A DNA stretch of 64,000 nucleotides from Fictibacillus fluitans (GTDB lineage: Bacteria; Bacillota; Bacilli; Bacillales; Fictibacillaceae), in contig NZ_JAUHTR010000001.1 of assembly GCF_030418125.1 (NCBI RefSeq), positions 496,001 to 560,000 on the forward strand, written 5' to 3'. The notes under the pieces were generated by a model. It ran no database searches, was not told the DNA's origin, and was given only the letters and a program-made list of their open reading frames with translations. Positions 51,249 to 60,554 of this stretch are shown here, piece by piece (the stretch's first letter is position 1; every line of letters starts with the position of its first letter). A program made the position numbers and the translations under genes.

Positions 51249-52730
51249 TTATCGGGAAATATATTTATTGAGCAAAAACCAAAATTCTACACCATCTTCA
51301 AGATTTCTCACCCCATATTCGCCTTCATGAAGATGGATAATAGCTTTAACAATCGATAGTCCAAGACCGGAACCTCCGTATTCCCTTGTTCGGGCCTTGT
51401 CAATTTTATAAAAGCTGTCCCAAATCCGTTCCAGCTGGGCAGATTCAATCGGTTTTCCTGAATTAAAAATACCAACTCTTATTTGATTTTTTGTCTCCTC
51501 AATAGAAACGGAAATGATTCGATTATTATCAACATAATCCAGCGCATTGTTAAGGTAATTGGTAACCACTTGTTCGAGTCGTTCTTCGTCTGCCATTACC
51601 AACGCAGTACCTTGAAATGAATTGTGTAAATTGATTCCTTTTTCAGCAAAAACTAATTTATATTTATCAAGGATTCCTGCAACTAATTGAGTGATGTCGA
51701 CCTTTTCCAAATTCATTTTCTTATAACCTGCCTCGACCTGAGCCAGATCAAGCAGACTTAATACAAGCTTGTCCATTTTTTTAGTTTCATCAATGATGAC
51801 GTCACAATATAATTCTTTGTCATCCTTATTAATATTGAGTTTTAATCCTTCTGTATATCCGCCTATTAGTGAAATGGGCGTTTTTAATTCATGGGAAACA
51901 TTCGAGAGCAATTCTTTTCGTGATTGCTCCACTTTTTCCTTTAACTGTATATCTTTTTTCAGCTGTTTATTGGCAATCGCCAGTTCATTGATTTTAAGAT
52001 CTAATTGCTTTGAAAGAAAATTTATGTTATTGGCCAATTCACCAGTTTCATCTGATGAATCAACTGTAATTCTTTCTGAAAAATCCATTTTGGCCATTTT
52101 TGAAGTGATTCTGTTTATCTTGATAATTGGTTTCGAAATTTTGTCTGATACATAAAGCACGACTGCTGTTCCAATTAACCCAACGAAGAGTGAGGTATAA
52201 AGGATAAAGTCACTGGCAGCCTTCACACTGTCCTTCATGGCATCAATGGACGTACTAATAACGGCATAACCCCTTGTTCCGTCAGGCAGAGTGATGGCTG
52301 AATAAAGGCTTAAGAATTCGGTTTTTGTTCTTCTGTCCTTCCTTGTTAAAATAACAGGTCCACCTTTAAATTTATCTAAGTAGCTGCTGATCAATTCCTC
52401 ATCATGCCTCATGGGAGACCTCGATTGTTGATTTTGATATTTAGCCGGACGTTTTAATAAAGCTAATCTAAAAAAAGGTTCATACTCACTGTCAAGGATT
52501 ATAATCGTCACATTTTTATTATCCTGAAGAGCGGATAACTTTTCTTCAAAGTCCTTTTCCTTCGTTATAATTTGTTCTGTTAGATTAAAACTCTCTTTCA
52601 ATGTTTTTTTCTTATTGGACTGATAAAAATTTTCAAGGAATAATACACTGAAAAGTTGGATGATCGCAATAAACAGGAGGATGATAGCTAGCAGAATTGC
52701 CATTAATTTGGTCCTTATTGTAATTCTCAT
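51249..52730 (-). CDS. Sensor histidine kinase
   Basis: 493 residues. Helices near 8-28 and 172-192 enclose an outer sensor domain of about 140 residues, then HAMP (SDKISKPIIKINRITSKM), coiled coil, the H-box NVSHELKTPISLIGGYTEG, N-box NYLNNALDYV and G-box GGSGLGLSIVKAI. Overlaps the regulator by 4 bases. It probably controls the MacAB-like exporter downstream. Confidence 0.92.
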   Translation of the reverse strand: MRITIRTKLMAILLAIILLFIAIIQLFSVLFLENFYQSNKKKTLKESFNLTEQIITKEKDFEEKLSALQDNKNVTIIILDSEYEPFFRLALLKRPAKYQNQQSRSPMRHDEELISSYLDKFKGGPVILTRKDRRTKTEFLSLYSAITLPDGTRGYAVISTSIDAMKDSVKAASDFILYTSLFVGLIGTAVVLYVSDKISKPIIKINRITSKMAKMDFSERITVDSSDETGELANNINFLSKQLDLKINELAIANKQLKKDIQLKEKVEQSRKELLSNVSHELKTPISLIGGYTEGLKLNINKDDKELYCDVIIDETKKMDKLVLSLLDLAQVEAGYKKMNLEKVDITQLVAGILDKYKLVFAEKGINLHNSFQGTALVMADEERLEQVVTNYLNNALDYVDNNRIISVSIEETKNQIRVGIFNSGKPIESAQLERIWDSFYKIDKARTREYGGSGLGLSIVKAIIHLHEGEYGVRNLEDGVEFWFLLNKYISR

Positions 52731-53407
52731 GTTTGTTCCCTCAATTTGTAACCTACGCCTCTTACTGTCTCAATATAAGCCCCATATATTCCAAGCTTGG
52801 CCCTTAACTGCTTGATATGGGTGTCAACTGTCCTTAAATCTCCATTATAGTCATAACTCCAGACTCCATTCAGGATTCTGTCTCTTGATAAGGCTAAACC
52901 TTCATTTTTAAATAAATACAATAGCAAATCAAATTCTTTTGGTGTTAAATCAATGCTTTTTTCATCGACAGATACACTATGCTGATTATTGTCAATTGCA
53001 ATACTACCAATTTGAAGCCTGTCCGGTTCCTTTTTCCCCAATTGTTTTAACAGGTTTTCCACCCTCGCGACCAAAATGCTTGGAGAGAACGGCTTACAGA
53101 CATAATCATTTGCGCCAAGTCGAAATCCGGTAAGTTGATCACTTTCCTCACCTTTGGCTGTCAGCATGATAACCGGTACTTTTGATATGCTTTTTATTTC
53201 ACTCAATACCTCCCATCCATCCATGATCGGCATCATCACATCGAGAATGACGAGATCAATCGATTCACTCATTTTCAAAAATGTGTCAAATGCATTCTTA
53301 CCGTTTTCAACACAAATCACTTCAAAACCAGCATTTAAAAGAAAATCAGAAACGAGCTTTCTAAGTCTTAATTCATCATCTGCAAGCAATACAAGTGGTT
53401 TTTTCAA
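52727..53407 (-). CDS. OmpR/PhoB-family response regulator
   Basis: 226 residues: LLADDELRLRKL, phospho-Asp in LVILDVMMPIMDGWE (about 55), Lys in VCKPFSPSIL, and a winged helix ending ETVRGVGYKL. The start is TTG, with TGGGAGTG upstream. Confidence 0.94.
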   Translation of the reverse strand: MKKPLVLLADDELRLRKLVSDFLLNAGFEVICVENGKNAFDTFLKMSESIDLVILDVMMPIMDGWEVLSEIKSISKVPVIMLTAKGEESDQLTGFRLGANDYVCKPFSPSILVARVENLLKQLGKKEPDRLQIGSIAIDNNQHSVSVDEKSIDLTPKEFDLLLYLFKNEGLALSRDRILNGVWSYDYNGDLRTVDTHIKQLRAKLGIYGAYIETVRGVGYKLREQT

Positions 53408-53834
53408 TAAGTAACACTCCCAATTACATCTATTTAAAAAGTATTATCAGATTTCTGTGATGATTGTGTGATGGTAGCCTTACCCCTTTACAGTGTATGA
53501 TTAAGACCTTATTTATATTGAATGACCTTTTCATCAAATTGTAAGCGTGGAATATAGGGTCTCCTTCGTAGGTATAGCTCATAACTCGTATAATATAATA
53601 TCCTTGTTTGTTAAATAAAAACATTAAGAACTTTTCAAACCTTATTAAATTTAATAAATACCATTCTGATTCATTTTGTTAAATCTAAAACACAAAAAAG
53701 CAAGCTCTCAAATTTAAAAAGCTCACTTTACTTTTTACCCGCTCTCTTTAATCACTTTGAATCGTAATATTTAAAATCTCCACCTCTATTTGCACTACAA
53801 CCCCTGGCTTTCTCACACTCTCTATTATTCTACC
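53408..53834. other. Gene-free stretch
   Basis: No supported gene or site. A/T-rich, with only short open frames. Confidence 0.4.
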
Positions 53835-54048
53835 TTAATTTATAACAATTGGGGTAATACTATCTGCCGCGTACTCTTCGATAGAATTTAAATCAAAGCT
53901 AACCAATGGGTCACAAACTTTTATGATATCTCCTTGTTTAACATGTGCCTCAAATCCTTCTCCATTCAAAGCAATCGTTTCTAAACCAACATGAATGAGA
54001 ATTTCTACACCTGATTTGCATTTCAATCCGATTGCATTAAGTTGGCAA
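53835..54048 (-). pseudogene. Truncated PTS glucose-type EIIA domain
   Basis: About 70 codons match the second half of EIIA-Glc: GLKCKSGVEILIHVGLET (phospho-His in I-L-I-H), LNGEGFEAHVKQGD and ITPIVIN at the C-terminus. The first half of the domain is missing, so it is a 5'-deleted remnant. Confidence 0.75.
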
Positions 54049-54385
54049 TCCTACTCCTTTTCCGTTTGCCATAACATAAACTAGCAACCATATTGTAGGC
54101 CAACTACATTATTCTCAATTAAGCATTCTGGCACAGATTCATTTGTAAATCTATTTCCATTTAGCAAGCTTAACAAAAGGATTAAATTCCATTAATAAAA
54201 CACTTGATTTTAATGCGGATAACCATTCGGAATTATTTGGTGTTTCTAAGACTTATAGTTCAAAACGAACAGGAAAGTCTCCATATTTTTTGGCGGAAAA
54301 CTTTCCAAGTTTGAATCTTAAAGTGATCAAACTCCAAGCATAAAAAATGAGGAGGAAGCACGCAGCGCCTCTCCTCTACTAATAT
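54049..54385. other. Non-coding, ends in a terminator
   Basis: No supported gene. Hairpin GAGGAGAGG...CCTCCTC then ATTTTTT (54347-54377, minus strand) terminates the YfcC operon. Confidence 0.5.
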
Positions 54386-55843
54386 TTAGAAAGGTCCTAC
54401 TTTTATCCACTCAGCTATAGTAGCCAATATAATTACGGCAATAGTAAGTATTGCTGCAAGTGGTACTGCAAATCTAAACCATTTTCCAAAAGGAACACGA
54501 GCAAGTCCAAGAGCCCCTATCAATACCGAATAACTTGGCAAAATTAGATTAGTTATTCCATCACCAAATTGATAAGCTAAAGTTGCGGTTTGTCTTTGAA
54601 TTTCTAACAAATCAGCCAAAGGGGCCATAATAGGCATGGAAACAACAGCCATTGCAGAGGAACTTGGAATTATTAAGTTAATCATACTTTGCACAAAAAC
54701 CATCATTCCAGGAACGAGAAGTGTTGGCATGTAAGACAAAGGTTGAACCACATAATTAATTAATGAATCTAAAATTACTCCACTCTCCATAATGGTTTGA
54801 ACCCCTCGTGCAAATCCTACTAATAATGCCGGATAAAGCAAAGATTTCGCACCATCAACAAATCTGTCTGCTATTTCGCCAGCTTTCATCCTGGAAACTA
54901 TACCTATAAGAACACCAACTAACATAAAATAAGAAGTAAGCTCAGGCATACCAAAATTTAGCCTTAGCATAGCATAAATCATAAATACTACCGATGTACC
55001 AAATAAGATTAAAACCCTCTTGTGTAATCCCGTCATAACTACTTTTTCTGGGTCCTCATCCATTTCAAGTTTGCTAAAATCTAAATGAGAAACTAAACTT
55101 TTTAAGGGATCTTTCTTAACCTTAGTTGCATATTTTAGCAAATACCAAGCTGATATACCAAAAATCACAACCGCACTTACTGCCCTAAACCAAAGTCCGG
55201 AATAAAGTGGAAGCCCAGCAACTTGTTGGGCTATACTCACATTAAACGGTCCTGTCAGAGAACCTGCGTATCCTAAAGATGTAGCAAAAACAACAGTAGC
55301 TACAGCAACTATAGGATCATATCCCATAGAAACTGCCATCATTGCAATAAATGGTACAAATATAATACCTTGTTCAGCAAATCCAAAAGTCATGGAAAAA
55401 GAGAAAAGAACGGCGAAGATAAAAATAAACGACCATTTTTCGTATGGCTTTCCCTTAAAAAAACAGACCACTTTTGCAATTAAAGATTTAATAGAACCTG
55501 TTTGAGTCAAAAGACCAAAACTTCCGCCAACCACTAGAATAAAAAGAATAATTACATTGGCGTCCATAAAACCCTTTTGAATTAGCTTCCATGTTTCCCA
55601 AAAGCCCACAGGACTCTTTTGTACTAAATGAAATGACCCGGCTTGAACAATTTCTCGGCTTGTCGTTTTATCCATCACTCTGTCGTATTGACCAGCAGGA
55701 ACTAACCATGTCGCAATCACAGCTAATAGTATTAGAATAGCAATTATTACATACGCATTTACTTCTCCAGATAATTTTTCTTTTAATTTCCGCTTTCTTG
55801 TTTTAGGATTTTTCTCGATACTCGTATCAATTTTAGGAAGCAT
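54386..55843 (-). CDS. YfcC-family membrane transporter
   Basis: 485 residues, about 12-13 membrane segments, of the YfcC/DcuC-like family (SGEVNAYVIIAILILLAVIATWLVPAGQYDR start; FGFAEQGIIFVPFIAMM; PSSSAMAVVSMPIMAPLADLL). Members are thought to carry C4-dicarboxylates or amino acids. Here it adjoins an opine-type dehydrogenase, so uptake of an opine or amino acid is plausible. AAAAGGGG precedes the ATG. Confidence 0.85.
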   Translation of the reverse strand: MLPKIDTSIEKNPKTRKRKLKEKLSGEVNAYVIIAILILLAVIATWLVPAGQYDRVMDKTTSREIVQAGSFHLVQKSPVGFWETWKLIQKGFMDANVIILFILVVGGSFGLLTQTGSIKSLIAKVVCFFKGKPYEKWSFIFIFAVLFSFSMTFGFAEQGIIFVPFIAMMAVSMGYDPIVAVATVVFATSLGYAGSLTGPFNVSIAQQVAGLPLYSGLWFRAVSAVVIFGISAWYLLKYATKVKKDPLKSLVSHLDFSKLEMDEDPEKVVMTGLHKRVLILFGTSVVFMIYAMLRLNFGMPELTSYFMLVGVLIGIVSRMKAGEIADRFVDGAKSLLYPALLVGFARGVQTIMESGVILDSLINYVVQPLSYMPTLLVPGMMVFVQSMINLIIPSSSAMAVVSMPIMAPLADLLEIQRQTATLAYQFGDGITNLILPSYSVLIGALGLARVPFGKWFRFAVPLAAILTIAVIILATIAEWIKVGPF

Positions 55844-55979
55844 ACTTATAAACCCCTTTTCATTATTAAGCTCAGCTAGGTTTCCACTTTATCTAACTCC
55901 TACTTCATTTGGTGGCGCTTTCAATTTTGAGTATCACTCCATGTTTTATTTGTAAAATAACCTATGTATTAACAAACAA
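55844..55979. other. Short intergenic gap
   Basis: 136 bases between the dehydrogenase stop and the YfcC start; the latter's ribosome-binding site lies at its left end. No terminator seen, so the two genes may be co-transcribed. Confidence 0.4.
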
Positions 55980-57059
55980 TTATGAAGATAAAAGTTCTAA
56001 AATTTGGGTAGAACTTTTCCCTTCCAATCCCAGCCTTTTTAATGATCTTCCTTCTTCCCAAAAATTTCTTTTTAATAATGTGTTTCCTAATTCAACAATG
56101 GCATTAATAGTAGGAGTCTCTATGCCTACTGCTTTTCCTAATTCAGAAAGAGGAACAAGCCCGGTTGGAATATCTTCAAAAAGATATCTGTTATTCAGAG
56201 ATGTAGATCCTTGAATTCCTTCGTACGCAGTAACGCCCTGTATTTTATCATAAAGACTTTCTCCTTGGACACCATAGCTATATCCATACCAATCAGACAC
56301 CGATGGCAAATTGGCACCCAGGGCTTTTCCGACTTCCAGACGTTCATTGTCCATCTGCTCTATGAGGGCAGCAATTGATGGGGTCACTCCATCAAAATAG
56401 TATCGAAACACTTCCTGTGATTCAATTCGTCCTGCGTTAAGTATAGTTGGTGCAGGATGTAGCATAGCGTTTACATTTTCTAAACTGGTCATCATGATAC
56501 TTGATACAGGTTGAAATTGTGGGAATGCCTGATTCAATAAATTGGCTACTTGTGTCGCTTTTCTAGATGGCAGGGCAGCAACACAGACTTTCTCTTTAAG
56601 TCCACTAATTAGGACTTCCCCTGACCTAGGACTTCTACAGGCATAAAGCAAAGTATTAGTTTCTGCTACAACTGGAATCGATGAACATTCTTCTTCCTTA
56701 AGTATGTTCATTACTTCCAAGGCACCTCCAGTTGCACCCGGATTAAGTACAATAATTTGATCTCCTGAAACATATGGAGCCATAGCTTTAGCAATACTTG
56801 CATGATAAACCGAAGGAATAACCACCATAATAATATCCGTATTTACTATAGCTTCGTTAATTTTATTAGTGATTAAATTAATTGAAACCTCTCCTTTTAA
56901 AGCTCCCTCCGCCCTGATTTTCCCTGTTATTTTTAATTCTTGTACTCTTTCAGGATCAACATCATAAAGATTAACTTTAAATCCTAATAAAGTGAGATGG
57001 ACTGCAAAAGCATGCCCTCCATTACCTGCTCCAATAATCGAAAAAATCAGTTTTTTCAA
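55980..57059 (-). CDS. NAD/NADP-dependent octopine/nopaline dehydrogenase family protein
   Basis: About 359 residues. Rossmann loop IIGAGNGGHAFAVHL at the N-terminus; MLHPAPTILNAGRIES in the middle holds the catalytic His typical of opine dehydrogenases; DWYGYSYG in the C-terminal domain. It reversibly joins an amino acid and a keto acid, or cleaves opines. TTG 57059 is taken as start, since AAAGGG sits 9 bases before it; ATG 57068 abuts that site. Confidence 0.85.
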   Translation of the reverse strand: MKKLIFSIIGAGNGGHAFAVHLTLLGFKVNLYDVDPERVQELKITGKIRAEGALKGEVSINLITNKINEAIVNTDIIMVVIPSVYHASIAKAMAPYVSGDQIIVLNPGATGGALEVMNILKEEECSSIPVVAETNTLLYACRSPRSGEVLISGLKEKVCVAALPSRKATQVANLLNQAFPQFQPVSSIMMTSLENVNAMLHPAPTILNAGRIESQEVFRYYFDGVTPSIAALIEQMDNERLEVGKALGANLPSVSDWYGYSYGVQGESLYDKIQGVTAYEGIQGSTSLNNRYLFEDIPTGLVPLSELGKAVGIETPTINAIVELGNTLLKRNFWEEGRSLKRLGLEGKSSTQILELLSS

Positions 57060-57270
57060 TACAATCATCCCTTTACATATTTTTTTAAACCAAAAAATAT
57101 ATTAAATAATAATTAATTACTAACCATATATTATTTTCCCCCTGCCACAATCACATTTAAAATTTGTTCAATTGTCCTACATTTAAACAACCTTTAAATA
57201 TATATAAACACAATGAGGTTTCCTTCGTCAATTAATTTTTTGATAATTACAAATGATATTTAATAAAATA

Positions 57271-57305
57271 AAAAAGATGTGCTTTTGGTTCTAGCACATC
57301 TTTTC
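57271..57305 (-). terminator. Terminator of the gntR gene
   Basis: AAAAGATGTGCT...AGCACATCTTTT, perfect 12-base stem, 11 bases past the stop codon. Confidence 0.85.
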
Positions 57306-57315
57306 TAAATTATAT

Positions 57316-58035
57316 CTAACTGGTAATCATTTTATCGGAATCTGCTCGTTTTAGGATTCCTTTTGCCACAATAATATGTTTTCTCATTTTTTCTTCAGCT
57401 TTTCTCGGACTACGACTTTTAATAAGATCCTTAATTTCTTCATGTTCTTTAATTTCCCGAATCAAATCTTGCTCAGTAAGATGTTTGATTAGCAAAAGTT
57501 TCCTCTGTGCATTTAACTCCTCATTTATAGATTCAAGAAATTTAATCAGAAGTGTATTATTAGATATTTCTGCGATGGCCATGTGAAATTCATAGCCAAT
57601 AATCGTATCATAAGATCCACTACTAATTGTTTCTTTTGACTTTTTAATTATATTTTCAAGTTTTTTAATATCAGCTTCATTTGCTTTCTCAGCAGCTATA
57701 TAGGTCAATTGAGGTTCAATAATAAGCCGTGTTTCTAATAATTCACTAAGTGTATTCCCTTGTCTTAATAATCCTGCTAGTTCCATGGCATATATGTTTT
57801 GGTGAGCATTGGCGGTTACGAATGTTCCATGTCCTGCTTTAGAAAAAATAATTTTTGAATGTTCTAATGCTTTTAAAGCTTCTCTTATACAATTACGGCT
57901 CACTTCAAAACGTTTAGATAATTCTATTTCACCAGGAATTTTGTCCTCAGGTTTCCATTGTTTATTTTTTATAAGTTCAATTATTTCTTCGATCACAGCC
58001 TCATAAAGTGTTCTACGATTTAAAGGTTTTATCAT
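57316..58035 (-). CDS. GntR-family regulator (FadR subfamily)
   Basis: 239 residues. N-terminal winged helix (KIPGEIELSKRFEVSRNCIREALKALEHSKIIFSKAGHGTFV, about 34-75) and an FCD ligand-binding domain with E/H metal-type residues (ETRLIIEPQ, EFHMAIAE, EHEEI). It probably controls the dehydrogenase and transporter next to it in response to their substrate. A terminator separates it from them. Confidence 0.9.
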   Translation of the reverse strand: MIKPLNRRTLYEAVIEEIIELIKNKQWKPEDKIPGEIELSKRFEVSRNCIREALKALEHSKIIFSKAGHGTFVTANAHQNIYAMELAGLLRQGNTLSELLETRLIIEPQLTYIAAEKANEADIKKLENIIKKSKETISSGSYDTIIGYEFHMAIAEISNNTLLIKFLESINEELNAQRKLLLIKHLTEQDLIREIKEHEEIKDLIKSRSPRKAEEKMRKHIIVAKGILKRADSDKMITS

Positions 58036-58543
58036 GACATCCCCTCAGAATAAGAATAATTAGCTTGTTCTTCCATTAAATCAAATTCTAACATAATTGT
58101 TGTAATATAAAGCATACCAGAAAAAATATCTATCGCAATATGAATTGATTTATTGATTTTCTAATTTAAAACCTACTAAATGCCTTATAAACTCCTCAAC
58201 TGCTTACAATATTTCTCTTTTTAAAACATTAAAGCATATTAGCTCTTTTAAACATTAAGACACTTCATTTTTGATATGTAAGTTAAACTTCTGGCTCTAA
58301 AAAGTCAAAGAACGTAACAAGACAATACTCCTTAGGGTTTGTTATTTTACATTCAGTAAATAGAATTTTAAAGGGCATACAAAAAGCAACCCAATCAGTG
58401 CGCACACTGATCGAGGTTACTTTTTTGTTTTTAGAGTTTGTTATTTGTTCTAAAGCCGGTCCTTCAACCTATTGCTTTCATGAGTAACTGACGTAACACA
58501 GACTTTACAGGGGTATGTCCAAAACTTGTATTGAAAGCATGTT
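58036..58543. other. Right-hand end of segment D, non-coding
   Basis: Terminator-like AAAAAG...ACTTTTTT with inner stem ATCAGTG/CACTGAT (58381-58427). The region from 58376 resembles 46400 onward. No gene seen. Confidence 0.5.
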
Positions 58544-58731
58544 AAATAAATCAATCCATTAAATTTTGGTGGTTAAAATGTGGTCACTATGCGCATTTTG
58601 GCTAATAAAACTGGCCACCAAAAAAACAAATAAAAACCCCCTAACACCAATAGTGTCAAGGGGTCTTGGTTTTAATACATGCTCATGTATTGTTCGCGTT
58701 CCCAAGGGTGAACTTGTGTACGGAACATATC
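58544..58731 (-). repeat. True glnA 3' end with terminator (R5)
   Basis: TTTTGGTGGTTAAAATGTGG..., terminator CCCCCTAACAC/GTGTCAAGGGG (58633-58668), then the in-place glnA 3' end. The left part is shared with copies R2 and R4 but not R1, so it is element-derived. The core lies inside the coding region and leaves the glnA protein intact. Confidence 0.85.
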
Positions 58732-60006
58732 CCACTCAATTTCTTTTGCTTCCACAAAGTGTTCAGCCGCATGCTCGCCAAGTGCTTTGATCAGCACTTC
58801 GCTCTTCTTCAAGCGGTCGATCGCTTCTTTAAGCGTTGCAGGAAGATCTTTGATTCCTTCTGCTTCACGCTCATCTTTATCCATAACATAAATGTTGCGG
58901 TCAATTGGTTCTGGAGTTTGCAATTGGTTCTTGATTCCATCAAGACCGGATGCAAGCAATACCGCCATAGCAAGGTAAGGATTTGCTGTAGGGTCAACAC
59001 TGCGTACTTCTACACGAGTGCTCAGTCCGCGGGAAGCCGGGATACGGATCAGCGGGCTTCGGTTTTGCATGGACCATGCAACATAACAAGGAGCTTCATA
59101 GCCAGGAACCAGGCGCTTGTAAGAGTTTACAGTCGGGTTGGTTACTGCCGTAAAGTCTTGAGCATGCTTCAGGATTCCAGCAAGGAACTGCATCGCTGTT
59201 TCGCTGAGTCCGGTTTCAGTAGACGCGTTGTAGAATGAGTTTTCGCCATCTTTAAATAAAGACATGTTGGCGTGCATTCCGGAACCGTTCACACCAAACA
59301 GCGGCTTCGCCATAAAGGTTGCGTGAAGTCCATGCTTGCGGGCAATGGTCTTAACAACAAGCTTAAATGTTTGGATGTTATCACAAGTTGTTACAGCATC
59401 CGCATATTTAAAATCAATTTCGTGCTGTCCAGGAGCTACTTCATGGTGAGATGCTTCGATTTCAAAGCCCATGTCTTCAAGCTCAAGAACGATATCGCGG
59501 CGGCAGTTTTCGCCAAGGTCTGTAGGAGCAAGGTCAAAGTATCCGCCTTTGTCGTTAAGCTCAAGTGTCGGCTCGCCTTTTTCATCATTTTTAAAGAGGA
59601 AGAATTCTGGTTCTGGTCCAATGTTGAAGTCCGTGAAGCCCAAATCTTCCATTTCTTTCAGTACGCGTTTTAAAATTCCGCGAGGGTCGCCGGCAAATGG
59701 CGTTTCATCGGGATTGTAGATATCACAGATCAGACGCGCTACTTTTCCTTTTTCAGATGTCCAAGGGAATACAACCCAAGTATCTAAATCCGGGTAAAGA
59801 AGCATATCGGATTCCTCGATGCGCACAAATCCTTCGATAGAAGATCCGTCAAACATCATCTTATTATCCAATGCCTTTTCCAATTGTCCGATAGGAATTT
59901 CCACGTTTTTGATTACGCCCAAAAGATCGGTAAACTGAAGGCGAATGAAACGTACATTTTCATCTTTTGCGATTTGCATGATGTCTTCTCTTGTAAATTT
60001 AGCCAA
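58672..60006 (-). CDS. glnA: Glutamine synthetase, type I-alpha
   Basis: 444 residues, the Bacillus GSI-alpha length without the adenylylation insert. [15 protein letters not shown], the Glu/metal region [20 protein letters not shown] and the flexible loop [10 protein letters not shown] are all present. It makes glutamine from glutamate, ammonia and ATP. The C-terminus [13 protein letters not shown] is the duplicated attachment region. It forms the operon glnRA with the regulator 45 bases upstream; the feedback-inhibited enzyme controls GlnR in Bacillus. Confidence 0.97.
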   Translation of the reverse strand: MAKFTREDIMQIAKDENVRFIRLQFTDLLGVIKNVEIPIGQLEKALDNKMMFDGSSIEGFVRIEESDMLLYPDLDTWVVFPWTSEKGKVARLICDIYNPDETPFAGDPRGILKRVLKEMEDLGFTDFNIGPEPEFFLFKNDEKGEPTLELNDKGGYFDLAPTDLGENCRRDIVLELEDMGFEIEASHHEVAPGQHEIDFKYADAVTTCDNIQTFKLVVKTIARKHGLHATFMAKPLFGVNGSGMHANMSLFKDGENSFYNASTETGLSETAMQFLAGILKHAQDFTAVTNPTVNSYKRLVPGYEAPCYVAWSMQNRSPLIRIPASRGLSTRVEVRSVDPTANPYLAMAVLLASGLDGIKNQLQTPEPIDRNIYVMDKDEREAEGIKDLPATLKEAIDRLKKSEVLIKALGEHAAEHFVEAKEIEWDMFRTQVHPWEREQYMSMY

Positions 60007-60051
60007 TTGTTATTCCTCCTTAGAAATTGAATACAGCATTCGTTGGTAAGA

Positions 60052-60447
60052 TTAGTGGAAAAAGCGGGATAGTTCCCCCTGGATCAAGGACGTCTTTCCC
60101 AGTCTGCCGGCATGCATCAAGTCACGCTTTAATCGGCGGTGAATAGCAGCTTCAGACATTTTTTCGGTCTTAACCTCATTTTTCAAAAGGCTGACTGCCT
60201 GCTGGTTAAGCTCAAAAACCCGCTTAATTCCTGCAAGGTTGACGCCTTGTTCAATCAGAGACTTGATTTCCAGCAATTTATCCACATCGTTGAAAGAGAA
60301 CATTCTCCGGTTGCCCTCCGTCCGGGCCGGGTTAATCAGTTCATGTTCTTCATAATATCGAATTTGCCGGGCAGATAATTCAGTTAGCTTCATAACAATA
60401 CTGATCGGAAACAAAGGTTGATTCCTTCTTGTATCATCATTCATCAT
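60052..60447 (-). CDS. glnR: Nitrogen regulator GlnR (MerR family)
   Basis: About 131 residues. MerR-type winged helix ([57 protein letters not shown]) and the C-terminal tail [15 protein letters not shown], which in B. subtilis mediates regulation by glutamine synthetase. It represses the glnRA operon under nitrogen excess. ATG 60447 (or the next ATG) follows AAGGAGGGC. Two GlnR boxes precede the gene. Confidence 0.95.
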   Translation of the reverse strand: MMNDDTRRNQPLFPISIVMKLTELSARQIRYYEEHELINPARTEGNRRMFSFNDVDKLLEIKSLIEQGVNLAGIKRVFELNQQAVSLLKNEVKTEKMSEAAIHRRLKRDLMHAGRLGKTSLIQGELSRFFH

Positions 60448-60473
60448 CGTAAGCCCTCCTTCCAACTACTTTT

Positions 60474-60524
60474 ATCTTATGTTACATAACCTAACATGTC
60501 AATACAATGTGAGAAGAAATAACA
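60474..60524 (-). promoter_or_regulatory. glnR promoter with two GlnR boxes
   Basis: Minus strand: -35 TTGACA (60497-60502), 17 bases, -10 TAAGAT (60474-60479). The spacer is itself a GlnR box, TGTTAGGTTATGTAACA; a second, TGTTATTTCTTCTCACA, lies at 60508-60524. Both fit TGTNA-N7-TNACA exactly, as in B. subtilis. Confidence 0.88.
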
Positions 60525-60554
60525 TAAAATTATCAAAAAATATTTTATATTCGT

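Noticed and set aside
3837-58731. glnA-end copies as insertion sequences
   Set aside because: They hold no transposase and no terminal inverted repeats around cargo; each copy carries the same gene end with its terminator, which fits attachment sites better.
58666-59238. 190-codon open frame on the + strand inside glnA
   Set aside because: Antisense to a fully conserved gene, with no ribosome-binding site and no recognisable product.
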